Assembly: GCF_903181435.1 (NCBI RefSeq)
Contig: NZ_CAEUHO010000004.1
Span: forward strand, 1,302,001 to 1,366,000
DNA: 64,000 nucleotides
Reading direction: 5' to 3'
DNA from: Bacteroides acidifaciens
GTDB lineage: Bacteria; Bacteroidota; Bacteroidia; Bacteroidales; Bacteroidaceae
Position 1 is the first letter of the stretch. Every line of letters begins with the position of its first letter. Shown here in pieces: positions 19,254 through 28,143 of this stretch. The position numbers were made by a program, and so were the translations under genes. The notes below the pieces were generated by a model. It did not search any database. It was not told the DNA's origin and was given only the letters and a program-made list of their open reading frames with translations.

Positions 19254-20078
19254 ATGGCAGAAATGACCTTTTGGGATCATTTGGATGAACTGCGCAAGGT
19301 ACTTTTTCGGGTGATTGGAGTTTGGTTTGTATTGGCAATAGGTTATTTTATTGCTATGCCTTATCTTTTCGATCATGTGATTTTGGCGCCATGCCACAAT
19401 GATTTCATATTCTACGATTTATTACGGCATATCGGACAGACATTCGATTTGACCGATGACTTTTTCACACAAGAATTTCAGGTGAAGCTAGTCAATATAA
19501 ACTTGGCGGCTCCCTTCTTTATACACATGTCGACAGCCTTCTGGATGTCGGTCGTGACCGCCATGCCTTATATTTTCTTTGAAGTATGGCGTTTTATCAG
19601 TCCCGCTCTTTATCCTAACGAAAGGGAAGGAGTACGCAAGGCATTAACCATCGGGACAGTGATGTTCTTTATCGGTGTCTTGCTGAGCTATTTCATGGTT
19701 TATCCGTTGACGCTCCGTTTTCTTTCCACCTATCAGCTAAGTTCGGAAGTGGAGAACATTCTGTCACTAAATTCCTATATCGATAATTTCATGATGCTGA
19801 TTCTCTGCATGGGGCTGGCATTTGAATTGCCATTAGTGACGTGGTTGCTTTCATTGCTGGGAGTAGTCAATAAGTCCTTCTTGCGGAAATACCGCCGCCA
19901 TGCCGTTGTCATCATCGTGATAGCTGCTGCCATTATCACTCCGACGGGCGACCCGTTTACGCTGAGCGTTGTAGCTATCCCGCTTTATCTGCTCTACGAA
20001 ATGAGTATTCTGATGATAAAGGATAAAAAGAAAACAGAAGAAGAGATTGAAGATGAAGTTGCCTTGTCAGAAAAGTGA
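19254..20078 (+). CDS. tatC: Twin-arginine translocase subunit TatC
   Basis: Receptor subunit of the Tat system that binds RR signal peptides; 274 aa, with six predicted helices. The family signatures MTFWDHLDELRKVLFR at the N-terminus and FFEVWRFISPALYPNER near residue 110 are intact. A charged C-terminal tail rich in K and E follows the last helix. It is co-transcribed with tatA, and its last codons overlap the start of the nuclease-helicase gene. Confidence 0.96.
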   Translation: MAEMTFWDHLDELRKVLFRVIGVWFVLAIGYFIAMPYLFDHVILAPCHNDFIFYDLLRHIGQTFDLTDDFFTQEFQVKLVNINLAAPFFIHMSTAFWMSVVTAMPYIFFEVWRFISPALYPNEREGVRKALTIGTVMFFIGVLLSYFMVYPLTLRFLSTYQLSSEVENILSLNSYIDNFMMLILCMGLAFELPLVTWLLSLLGVVNKSFLRKYRRHAVVIIVIAAAIITPTGDPFTLSVVAIPLYLLYEMSILMIKDKKKTEEEIEDEVALSEK

Positions 20079-23000
20079 AGCGATAGAATCTTATGAGTTA
20101 CTTTTGGCTGTTTGCCGGGTGGAAGACACCCGGCTTGCCGTAGGGTACAAGCAAATGCGTGACTTGCTTGAACGCGTCTGTCGGTCACAAATGCAAAATG
20201 AAAGTTTGCAGATGACCGACCTCTCCGCACGAATCAGCTTTATCGCTGCAAAGATAGACCTTTCGGCAGGAGAACAAAACCGGCTGCATACTTTCCGCCT
20301 GACTTCCAACCAAATTCTGAACCGCCGTCTCGAACCGACTAGGGAGAACCTGTTGCGGGATGCTAAAACACTGGCTTTCTTAATCCGTAAACTTTCGGAA
20401 GAAGACATACCCGAAGAACTGTACCGATTGCTTCCGAAAGCGGATGCTACTTATCTGGCAGCCCCTCCCGCCCGTAAACGTGTGCAACGGATGCGCGTAT
20501 GTTTTCAGTATGCAGATGAGCAATACCTGTATGTAACTCCATTGGACGAAGTTTCGGAAACCCCGTGGCTTGTCCGTTACAATATCCCTCAAATAAATGA
20601 AGAGTTTGCGGAGACATGCAAACTACTCTGGCGTCACACCCAACTGAACTTATTAGACGTAGCCATTGACGATGAGGGAATACTGACCCCCTCGTTTATC
20701 GTTCTCGAACCGGATTACCTGATTGACATCAGTTCCCTTGCCGAGTGTTTCCGCGACTACGGGCATCATCCGGCAAATTATTACCTTTCCCGTCTCCAGC
20801 CGATTGAGAATGCACGCCCCCTGTTATTGGGAAATATAGCGAATCTTTTCCTTGATGAATGGATTCACGCGCAGGATGAAGAAATAGACTACCGGACTTG
20901 TATGCAGAAAGCCTTCCGACGCTATCCTATCGAGTTGGCAGCCTGCCCCGATTTGCGGGATAAGGAAAAAGAACGCCAATTCTTTGACGACTGCAAACTG
21001 CACTTTGAGCATATTCGCGAAACGGTGAATGACACCTTTTATGCCGCCGGATACGAACTTGATAAGACGGACGCTGTGCTCGAACCCTCTTATATCTGCG
21101 AAGCACTCGGACTACAAGGGCGCCTCGACTATATGCAGCGGGATATGTCTTCTTTCATAGAAATGAAGTCCGGCAAAGCCGACGAGTACGCCATTCGCGG
21201 CAAAGTAGAACCCAAGGAAAACAATAAAGTGCAGATGCTTCTCTATCAGGCTGTTCTCCAATATTCTATGGGGATGGACCACCGGAAAGTAAAAGCCTAT
21301 CTGCTCTATACCCGTTACCCGCTTCTTTATCCGTCCCGTCCTTCCTGGGCAATGGTGCGCCGGGTAATTGACTTGCGCAATCGGATTGTAGCCAATGAAT
21401 ACAGCATCCAATTACGGAACAGCCTGGAATATACGGAACAGAAACTGGCAGAAGTCAATGCCGCCACCTTGAATGAACGAGGACTGCAAGGACGCTTCTG
21501 GGAAACCTGGCTACGTCCGTCTATCGACAACTTCCAAGAGAAACTGAAAGCTCTTTCGCCACTGGAAAAGAAATATTTCTATGCCGTATATAACTTCCTT
21601 ACCAAAGAACTTTATACTTCCAAATCCGGCGATGTAGACTATGAAGGACGCACGGGAGCCGCTTCTTTATGGCTTTCCACATTAGCTGAGAAGTGCGAGG
21701 CAGGGGAGATTATCTATGATTTGCGAATAAAGGAAAATCATGCTGCTGATGAACATAAAGCCCACTTGTTGCTGACACGTTCACGAAACGGAATACAAAA
21801 CGTACTTCCCAACTTCCGCCAAGGCGATGCCATCATCCTCTATGAACGAAACCATGAGACGGATAACGTAACCAATAAAATGGTATTCAAGGGGAATATC
21901 GAGTTTTTGGCAGATGATGAAATCTGCATCCGTCTGCGCTCTACGCAGCAGAATCCTTCCGTACTTCCTGCAGGAAGCCTTTATGCCATAGAGCACGATA
22001 CGATGGACACCACTTTTCGTTCCATGTATCAGGGATTGTATGCTTATCTCTCTGCTAGACAAGACCGCCGTGACTTGTTGCTTTCGCAACGTCCGCCGAG
22101 GTTTGACGAATCACTGGATACCCTTATCTCTCAAGCAAAAGATGATTTCACCCGTATTGCGTTGAAAGCCAAAGCCGCACAGGACTATTTTCTTCTTATC
22201 GGCCCTCCGGGAACGGGCAAGACTTCCTGCGCACTAAAGAAAATGGTAGAGACTTTCCATGCCGACAAGGATACTCAAATACTGTTGCTTTCATATACCA
22301 ACCGTGCCGTTGACGAAATATGCAAGTCGCTGGCTTCTATCCGTCCGATTGTCGATTTTATCCGTGTCGGAAGTGAATTGTCCTGTGACGAGAGCTACCG
22401 TTCACATCTGATAGAAAACGAACTGTCGTCTTGCAACCGTCGTTCGGAAGTCTACGAACGTATCCGGAACTGTCGTATTATTGTAGGAACAGTCGCTGCT
22501 ATTTCCGGTAAACCGGAACTATTCCGTCTGAAACATTTCAATGTCTCTATCATAGATGAGGCTACCCAGATACTCGAACCTCAATTATTAGGAATTCTTT
22601 GTGCCCGCGGCGAAGATGACCGGAACGCCATTGATAAGTTTATCCTGATTGGCGACCATAAACAGCTTCCTGCCGTTGTGCTCCAAAATACAGAACAGTC
22701 TGCTATTTATGATGAAACATTACTGTCGGTTGGTTTGACAAATCTGAAAGACTCGTTGTTTGAGCGCCTTTACCGGAATTGTTCTTCTAGCAACGATAGC
22801 ACACCGTCTGTTATTGCCGACAGCGCATCATCCGTTACTGCCGATAACACATTGTCAGCTACCGGTCGTTCATTCGACATGCTTTGCCGTCAAGGGCGCA
22901 TGCATCCCGAAGTTGCTTTGTTTGCCAACCGTGCTTTTTATGGCGGTCGTCTGATTCCCGTCGGATTACCTCACCAACTGGAAGATTCCGAGCATATTTC

Positions 23001-23478
23001 CCGTGTCGCCTTCTATCCTTCCGTGCCGGAGCAAGCAGGAACGTCTGTCAAGATAAACTCTTCGGAAGCTCGGATTGTTGCCAAACTAGCTTCCCGGATT
23101 TACGAAAGCAACCGTGCGAATTTTGACGAATCCCGCACATTAGGAATCATAACCCCTTACCGGAGCCAGATAGCTCTTATTAAAAAAGAAATAGAAACAT
23201 TAGGTATTCCCGCCCTCAATCGGATACTGGTAGATACTGTCGAACGTTTTCAAGGCAGCGAACGGGATGTGATTATCTATTCCTGCTGTATTAATAGTTA
23301 TTATCAGTTAAAATTTGTCTCTAATTTAACAGAAGAGGATGGAGTACTGATAGACCGAAAACTGAATGTAGCCCTTACCCGTGCGCGGAAACAGATGTTT
23401 CTGACGGGTGTACCAAAGTTCTTGAAAGCTAGTCCGCTTTACCAAAGTTTATTAAAATTAATAGAGAACCGGGAGTGA
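20053..23478 (+). CDS. Dna2-like fused PD-(D/E)XK nuclease / superfamily 1 helicase
   Basis: A large cytoplasmic protein of about 1141 aa. The middle region (near residues 355-400) has a Cas4/RecB-type nuclease signature: GRLD, then IEMKSGK about 15 residues on, then QMLLYQ. The C-terminal half is a DNA2/NAM7-type helicase with Walker A GPPGTGKTS near residue 718, Walker B IIDEATQ, GDHKQLPAVV, QGRMHPE, and the terminal VERFQGSERDVII and LNVALTRARKQ motifs. By family it probably acts on DNA ends or flaps in repair or replication. ATG 20053 lies inside tatC (26-nt overlap); later starts cannot be excluded. A Ser/Thr/Ala-rich stretch of about 30 residues (DNA 22785-22865) interrupts the helicase core before QGRMHPE and looks like an insertion. 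Confidence 0.85.
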   Translation: MKLPCQKSEAIESYELLLAVCRVEDTRLAVGYKQMRDLLERVCRSQMQNESLQMTDLSARISFIAAKIDLSAGEQNRLHTFRLTSNQILNRRLEPTRENLLRDAKTLAFLIRKLSEEDIPEELYRLLPKADATYLAAPPARKRVQRMRVCFQYADEQYLYVTPLDEVSETPWLVRYNIPQINEEFAETCKLLWRHTQLNLLDVAIDDEGILTPSFIVLEPDYLIDISSLAECFRDYGHHPANYYLSRLQPIENARPLLLGNIANLFLDEWIHAQDEEIDYRTCMQKAFRRYPIELAACPDLRDKEKERQFFDDCKLHFEHIRETVNDTFYAAGYELDKTDAVLEPSYICEALGLQGRLDYMQRDMSSFIEMKSGKADEYAIRGKVEPKENNKVQMLLYQAVLQYSMGMDHRKVKAYLLYTRYPLLYPSRPSWAMVRRVIDLRNRIVANEYSIQLRNSLEYTEQKLAEVNAATLNERGLQGRFWETWLRPSIDNFQEKLKALSPLEKKYFYAVYNFLTKELYTSKSGDVDYEGRTGAASLWLSTLAEKCEAGEIIYDLRIKENHAADEHKAHLLLTRSRNGIQNVLPNFRQGDAIILYERNHETDNVTNKMVFKGNIEFLADDEICIRLRSTQQNPSVLPAGSLYAIEHDTMDTTFRSMYQGLYAYLSARQDRRDLLLSQRPPRFDESLDTLISQAKDDFTRIALKAKAAQDYFLLIGPPGTGKTSCALKKMVETFHADKDTQILLLSYTNRAVDEICKSLASIRPIVDFIRVGSELSCDESYRSHLIENELSSCNRRSEVYERIRNCRIIVGTVAAISGKPELFRLKHFNVSIIDEATQILEPQLLGILCARGEDDRNAIDKFILIGDHKQLPAVVLQNTEQSAIYDETLLSVGLTNLKDSLFERLYRNCSSSNDSTPSVIADSASSVTADNTLSATGRSFDMLCRQGRMHPEVALFANRAFYGGRLIPVGLPHQLEDSEHISRVAFYPSVPEQAGTSVKINSSEARIVAKLASRIYESNRANFDESRTLGIITPYRSQIALIKKEIETLGIPALNRILVDTVERFQGSERDVIIYSCCINSYYQLKFVSNLTEEDGVLIDRKLNVALTRARKQMFLTGVPKFLKASPLYQSLLKLIENRE

Positions 23479-23555
23479 TTTGCTAATTTTTGCAGATGTT
23501 AGTCTTTATTCTCTCTTTATGCGATTCATTAACACCTCTATAATGAACAAACGCC

Positions 23556-23563
23556 TATATTTG
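23556..23563 (+). promoter_or_regulatory. -7 box in the gap after the helicase
   Basis: TATATTTG matches TAnnTTTG. No reading frame follows; instead a terminator hairpin lies about 50 nt downstream, which points to a short untranslated transcript. Confidence 0.5.
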
Positions 23564-23569
23564 CAGCAC

Positions 23570-23637
23570 GTTTTTTTCATAGAGATTTAGATTTAAGGTT
23601 AGAAGAATTGTGGAAGTCGTGAGACTTCCCTTTTTTT
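23570..23637 (+). ncRNA. Candidate small RNA of about 65-70 nt
   Basis: The candidate is bounded by the -7 box at 23556-23563 and by an intrinsic terminator: stem GGAAGTC/GACTTCC at 23612-23629 with a GTGA loop and seven T residues after it. The body is A/T-rich and carries no open reading frame with a plausible start. I recognise no named RNA family. An alternative is that the hairpin merely terminates the tat-helicase transcript and the -7 match is chance. Confidence 0.4.
23612..23637 (+). terminator. Intrinsic terminator
   Basis: A 7-bp G/C-containing stem (GGAAGTC with GACTTCC), a 4-nt GTGA loop and a run of seven T residues on the plus strand. Confidence 0.75.
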
Positions 23638-23746
23638 CATCTTAACGTTTACTATTCTTCATTATTGGAATGCAAAGACACTGCTTTATTAGTGTTTCAA
23701 TTCCTTTTTATAGTTGCAGGATGGTGATGCAGGGTAAGTAAACCTA

Positions 23747-23777
23747 AAAAGCCTTCTTCGTGAGAAGAGGCTTTTTT
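23747..23777 (+). terminator. Intrinsic terminator
   Basis: Stem AAAAGCCTTCTTC with GAAGAGGCTTTT (one bulge), GTGA loop and a T-rich tail. It may end a second short transcript from the 23640-23745 interval, which also contains an imperfect inverted repeat near 23668-23704. Otherwise the interval holds nothing I can name. Confidence 0.75.
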
Positions 23778-23812
23778 GTTTTTTCATTGAAATAAAATTT
23801 TGTGAAATTAAT

Positions 23813-23841
23813 AGAGGGCGGCTCGTGATGAGTCGCCCTCT
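23813..23841 (-). terminator. Hairpin after the MFS transporter gene
   Basis: A 12-bp G/C-rich stem (AGAGGGCGGCTC with GAGTCGCCCTCT) and a 5-nt loop, 34 nt downstream of the transporter stop. The T-tract is weak on both strands, so the direction is inferred from gene orientation. Confidence 0.6.
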
Positions 23842-23874
23842 TACATTATTATAATAATCTTGAGATTGGATTGC

Positions 23875-25323
23875 TTAGTCCAATACGATAGGTTTGTACT
23901 TCGGTACTAATGCCTTCATGATTATCCAGCCCACCAGATAAGCTACGGCACAGATACAGAACATGATGAAATATCCGGCAGGTTTGCCTTCAAATCCCAT
24001 AAATGTCATGTGTGTTTCGTCAGCGTGAACAAACAGAAGACCTGCGCCGAACTGCATCAGCATAGAGCCTACGCCACCGGCCATACCGCCGATACCTGTA
24101 ATACTTGCAATCGCTGTTTTCGGGAACATATCACCTACGGTAGAGAAAATGTTAGCCGACCATGACTGGTGGGCAGCGCCACCGATACCGATAAGGATAA
24201 CTGGGAACCACGGAGAGAACGTACCCAACGGTTGTGCCAGCAATACTACCAACGGGAAGAATGCGAAAATCAACATCGCCTTCATACGCGCAGCATACGG
24301 ATTCATACCCGTCTTATTGATAAAGATAGTCGGAAGTTTACCACCATAAATAGACAGCATAGTCACAGCGTAAAGTGTGAAAATCAATGCCATACCCAAT
24401 CCGTCGGAAGTCTTGATATCAAATTGGGTGTTCAGGTAAGACGGAGTCCAGAATAAGAAGAACCACCACACACCGTCCGTCATAAACTTACCGGCAGCAA
24501 AAGCCCATGTCTGCTTGTAAGTGAAACATTGAAGGAAGCTCATCTTCTTTTCGTCTTTCTCTTCAACAGCTACAGGGGCAGCACCTTCTTCGTATTTATC
24601 CTGCTCGATGTAATCCAATTCGGCTTTGTTGACGTGCTTACTCTTTGACGGAGCATCGTACATGAATACCCACATACCCATCCAGACGAAACCGAGTGCA
24701 CCGATAACGATAAATGCCATTTCCCATCCCCATGCTTTCGCAATCAGCGGGATAGAAACCGGAGCAATCAAGGCACCGATAGAAGCACCGGCGTTGAAGA
24801 TGGAAGTAGCGTAAGCGCGGTCTTTCTTAGGGAAGTATTCTGCTGTTACTTTGATAGCAGCCGGGAAGTTACCCGCTTCACCGAGAGCCAGGATACAGCG
24901 TGCGGCAAGGAAACAGTACATACTTACGGTAGCCAGTACCACCACTACGTCGCCCGTAGCCGCCATCAGTTCGGCTGCGCTATGCAGACCTACATATTGT
25001 TCGGTTACGATTCCGCAAAGTGCGTGCATACAAGCACCTGCCGACCATACACCGATTGCCCAGAGGTATCCCTTCTTCGTGCCCATCCAGTCGATAAAGC
25101 GACCGGCGAACAACATACATATTGCATATACAATAGAAAAAACGGAAGTAATCGTACCGTAGTGAACTTCGTTCCAATGAAATTCCGGCTTAATAAACTC
25201 GTCCCAGGTAAGGGAAAGCACCTGGCGGTCGAGATAGTTAACTGTAGTAGCAAAGAATAGCATAGCACAGATAGTCCATCTGTAGTTTGTCATTTTCTCG
25301 CCTGTTTTTTGAAATGCATTCAT
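23875..25323 (-). CDS. MFS transporter, hexuronate (ExuT-like) type
   Basis: An inner-membrane transporter of 482 aa with twelve hydrophobic segments. The anion:cation symporter signatures are visible: NYLDRQVLSL in helix 1, ALGEAGNFPAAIKVTAEYFP around residue 145, and FNAGASIGALIAP. These match the ExuT/GudP/RhmT branch that imports hexuronates and similar sugar acids. The start is ATG 25323; the in-frame TTG 36 nt upstream is rejected because it adds a polar stretch. Placement beside kduI and the pectin genes supports galacturonate or a derivative as substrate. Exact specificity is inferred. Confidence 0.85.
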   Translation of the reverse strand: MNAFQKTGEKMTNYRWTICAMLFFATTVNYLDRQVLSLTWDEFIKPEFHWNEVHYGTITSVFSIVYAICMLFAGRFIDWMGTKKGYLWAIGVWSAGACMHALCGIVTEQYVGLHSAAELMAATGDVVVVLATVSMYCFLAARCILALGEAGNFPAAIKVTAEYFPKKDRAYATSIFNAGASIGALIAPVSIPLIAKAWGWEMAFIVIGALGFVWMGMWVFMYDAPSKSKHVNKAELDYIEQDKYEEGAAPVAVEEKDEKKMSFLQCFTYKQTWAFAAGKFMTDGVWWFFLFWTPSYLNTQFDIKTSDGLGMALIFTLYAVTMLSIYGGKLPTIFINKTGMNPYAARMKAMLIFAFFPLVVLLAQPLGTFSPWFPVILIGIGGAAHQSWSANIFSTVGDMFPKTAIASITGIGGMAGGVGSMLMQFGAGLLFVHADETHMTFMGFEGKPAGYFIMFCICAVAYLVGWIIMKALVPKYKPIVLD

Positions 25324-25503
25324 GATAATGGATTTAAATAGATTTTGATTCGTTGACAAAGGTCGGTATTTCGACTGGATTTCATTTGTAAAATTTGGTC
25401 GAATTCATGTATTATTCGTTACATTTATATGCTATTTGTTTCAAAGAGTATATTTATCGTTTCATAACACGTCTAGTCTGTAACGTTGGGGGGAGGTTGA
25501 AGT

Positions 25504-25572
25504 ATATAAAACCCGGAAAACTTCATCCCTTCTCCCGGCGGGGGAAAGGATGAAGTTTCTCGGATTTTATAT
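25504..25572 (-). terminator. Strong hairpin after kduI
   Basis: A long inverted repeat with an inner stem AAACTTCATCC/GGATGAAGTTT and flanking complementary TATATAAAA arms lies 25-90 nt past the kduI stop. It separates the IIC-kduI unit from the downstream MFS gene. The 147 nt between here and the MFS start is AT-rich and holds no clear -7 box. Confidence 0.75.
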
Positions 25573-25596
25573 ATGTAATGCAGAGCCGCGCAACGA

Positions 25597-26517
25597 TTAG
25601 CGCATTTCTGTATATTTGAGCTTGTCCATGTCTCCGTAGTCGAGGTTTTCACCAGCCATACCCCAGATGAACATGTAGTTGCTTGTTCCGGCAGCAGCGT
25701 GGATAGACCATTCCGGTGACATGATAGCCTGTTCGTTCTGCATCCATACGATGCGTTCTTCCTGAGGTTCGCCCATGAAATGACAGATGGCGTTGTCGGC
25801 AGGCACATTGAAATAGAAGTAGGCTTCCACACGACGGCTGTGAGTATGAGCCGGCATTGTGTTCCATACGCTACCCGGTTTCAGTTCGGTCAATCCCATT
25901 TGCAGTTGGCAAGGGCCTTCTTCAAGTACATTGTTCACAATCAACTGGTTGATAACGCGGTCGTTACTTTCTTCCATCTTTCCTGCTGCGAAAGAGTTAG
26001 CTTTCAGAGAACCTTTGCGTCCGTCGATAGTAATCAACTGAGTCTTGTATTCCTTGTGGGCAGTAGCGGAGTTGATATAGAACTTGGCGGGATTACTTGA
26101 ATCTTTGCTTTTGAAAGTCACCTTCTGCTTGCCTCTACCTACGTACAGAGCATCTTTGAATTTCAAAGTATATTCTTTTCCGTCAACAGTTACGATACCT
26201 TCGCCACCAATGTTGATGACACCCAGTTCGCGACGTTCCAGGAAGAATTTAGCTTTCAGCGGGTCGATAGTTTCCAGTACCAGTTCTTTAGTTGTAGGAA
26301 CAGCACCACCGAAGATAAGGCGGTCGTACATAGAATAAGTAAGGTTGATTTCGTTCGGAGCCATTACTTTTTCCATCAGGAAGCTACTACGCAGGCGGTT
26401 TGTATCATACGTTTTCACGTCTTGCGGACTGCAAGCCACTTGCATCTTGTAATTCACCTGGGCAGAAGCAGACATAGCTGCGATGCCCAACATCATTGCA
26501 ATTGCTAATTTTTTCAT
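25597..26517 (-). CDS. kduI: 5-dehydro-4-deoxy-D-glucuronate isomerase with signal peptide
   Basis: KduI interconverts 4-deoxy-L-threo-5-hexosulose uronate, the sugar released from unsaturated pectin ends, and 3-deoxy-D-glycero-2,5-hexodiulosonate. The zinc ligands are present: H224 and H226 in [11 protein letters not shown]231, and H273 in WSIHAAAG. The segment [15 protein letters not shown] is typical of the family. The odd feature is the N-terminus: 306 aa against about 278 in E. coli, the extra residues being a good Sec signal peptide ([19 protein letters not shown], then Q). This implies a periplasmic enzyme. A methionine at residue 25 could give a cytoplasmic form. It lies 63 nt downstream of the PTS IIC-like gene. 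Confidence 0.93.
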   Translation of the reverse strand: MKKLAIAMMLGIAAMSASAQVNYKMQVACSPQDVKTYDTNRLRSSFLMEKVMAPNEINLTYSMYDRLIFGGAVPTTKELVLETIDPLKAKFFLERRELGVINIGGEGIVTVDGKEYTLKFKDALYVGRGKQKVTFKSKDSSNPAKFYINSATAHKEYKTQLITIDGRKGSLKANSFAAGKMEESNDRVINQLIVNNVLEEGPCQLQMGLTELKPGSVWNTMPAHTHSRRVEAYFYFNVPADNAICHFMGEPQEERIVWMQNEQAIMSPEWSIHAAAGTSNYMFIWGMAGENLDYGDMDKLKYTEMR

Positions 26518-26580
26518 CTTTCGAATTTTTATTTGGATTATATATTATATACTACTCATTGTCAGTTACGGGTTTTCAAC

Positions 26581-27987
26581 TTATTCCTTGTTACCGTTCA
26601 ATGCATTTTTCGCATCGTTTCTAGTCATGCGGATACGGTTGTAGATTGCCATTCCGAGTGCAAGAACCACGAGGATGGCAGGACCGATAATCTTCAAACT
26701 GTAAGTCAGGTGGAAGATACCCCAGCAGAAAAGGCTGGAAGCGAAGTCGAGTGCGCCGCCTTCAAAGCCTGCGGGAATATTCACTGTCGGGTCGCCCGTA
26801 GCGGCATATACGTCTTTAGCAGCCAAAGTGAAGAATCCTGCAAGTTCAGTCACGAAATACAGACCGACGATTAATGCTACCAAGCCGATAATGAATGACT
26901 TCACTACGTTACCTTTTGTAATAGGCAGAATCATCGGGAACAAATAGAACATACCTGCCAGGGAAGCCAACGGTAAGAAACGATTGCCCGGGAGGATAAC
27001 TGCAAGGAAAATGGTTACAGGAATCAAAAGCAATGAAACCACCAGCGTAGTCGGATGACCGATAACCAGTGCGGGGCTCATACCGATGCTCAGACCTGTA
27101 TTGCTCTTATATTTTTTAGCGATAAGTTCGCGGGTAGCGTCAGAGATAGGTTTCAAACCTTCGATGAAAAGACTGGTGATACGGGGAATCAATTCCATTA
27201 CCGCACCCATCTTGATACCCAGTCCGAGAATGCCCGGAATACTGTCTACCACTTCTTTCCAGCTTCCGCAGCCCAATGCCCCGATAGCGCAACCAATCAC
27301 GATACCCAGGAACAACGGCTCGCCCATCAGACCGAATTTCTTCTTCATACCTTCCGAGTCGATATTCAGTTTGTCGAATCCCGGAATCATATCGAGCAGT
27401 TTGTTGATAACAATAGCGAACGGAACAAAACTTTGGCAGAACGGTTGAGGAATAGAGATACCGTCCATTTTATCATAGAACTTCTGGAAAGCGGGAGCGG
27501 TCATATCAGCCATTACCAGCGTAATGATGTAGCAGATGATGGCAGCGAAGAATCCCCAGTAGATATTGTCGGAAGCAAAATAAACGATGGCTCCGATAAA
27601 TGCGAAGTGCCAATAGTTCCAAAGGTCGATATTGACGGTACGTGTTGTCTTGGTAACCAACATAAGGATGTTGACACCCAAGCAAACCGGGATAATGAAA
27701 GCACCGACCGAAGTATTGTAGGCTACTGCTGCCGCAGAAGGCCAACCCATGTCGAAAATACCCAGTTCCAATCCGTAGATTTCTACCATTTTACTTAGTG
27801 CAGGGCCCAGGCTGCTGGTGAGCAACGCTGTCACTACCGACAATCCGACGAAACCGACACCTACTAATAAACCGCTTTTCAGCGCTTTAGCAAATTTAAT
27901 TCCGATACATACTCCTAAAATTGTGAAAATGACCGGCATCATCACTGCCGCCCCAAGACCGATAATGTACTTGAATACTTCTTCCAT
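26581..27987 (-). CDS. PTS galactitol-type IIC (GatC-like) membrane protein, orphan
   Basis: A 468-aa integral membrane protein with the character of the galactitol family IIC: GLELGIFDMGWPSAAAVAY near residue 80, NIDLWNYWHFAFIGA near residue 120, and KKFGLMGEPLFLGIVIG near 230. In classical PTS the IIC channel works with IIA and IIB phosphoryl carriers. None are encoded nearby, and Bacteroides are generally regarded as lacking the PTS. It may therefore work as a facilitator or secondary carrier. It lies immediately upstream of kduI in one operon, which suggests transport of an unsaturated-uronate product rather than galactitol. Start ATG 27987; -7 box at 28063-28070. Confidence 0.85.
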   Translation of the reverse strand: MEEVFKYIIGLGAAVMMPVIFTILGVCIGIKFAKALKSGLLVGVGFVGLSVVTALLTSSLGPALSKMVEIYGLELGIFDMGWPSAAAVAYNTSVGAFIIPVCLGVNILMLVTKTTRTVNIDLWNYWHFAFIGAIVYFASDNIYWGFFAAIICYIITLVMADMTAPAFQKFYDKMDGISIPQPFCQSFVPFAIVINKLLDMIPGFDKLNIDSEGMKKKFGLMGEPLFLGIVIGCAIGALGCGSWKEVVDSIPGILGLGIKMGAVMELIPRITSLFIEGLKPISDATRELIAKKYKSNTGLSIGMSPALVIGHPTTLVVSLLLIPVTIFLAVILPGNRFLPLASLAGMFYLFPMILPITKGNVVKSFIIGLVALIVGLYFVTELAGFFTLAAKDVYAATGDPTVNIPAGFEGGALDFASSLFCWGIFHLTYSLKIIGPAILVVLALGMAIYNRIRMTRNDAKNALNGNKE

Positions 27988-28062
27988 TCTGTTCTATTTT
28001 TTCTCTGTTTTAAATGATAAATAACTGTGTTTCCCCCAGAGGGTATTAGTTGTAAACCGTGC

Positions 28063-28070
28063 CAAAAGTA
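28063..28070 (-). promoter_or_regulatory. -7 box for the IIC-kduI operon
   Basis: TACTTTTG on the minus strand, a perfect TAnnTTTG match, about 76 nt upstream of the IIC start codon. Confidence 0.65.
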
Positions 28071-28143
28071 CGACCTTTTCCGCTTTCTTCCAAAACGAAA
28101 CTATTAATTTATTAGATATTGCATCAAAAATGGACATTTTTGA

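Noticed and set aside
20053..23478. Cas4-like nuclease motifs taken as a sign of a CRISPR system
   Set aside because: The motifs belong to a Dna2-type fusion with a helicase; there are no other cas genes or arrays.
23640..23745. tRNA or known riboswitch in the gap after the helicase gene
   Set aside because: No cloverleaf, anticodon arm or familiar aptamer pattern could be drawn.
27055..27798. 247-codon plus-strand reading frame
   Set aside because: It is a shadow of the GatC-like gene and lacks any domain signature.
9965..28045. Shared 12-mer CCCCCAGAGGGT in the nuoA leader (near 9970) and near 28033
   Set aside because: It occurs only twice and in opposite orientation relative to the transcripts; a chance match of this length is plausible in 64 kb.
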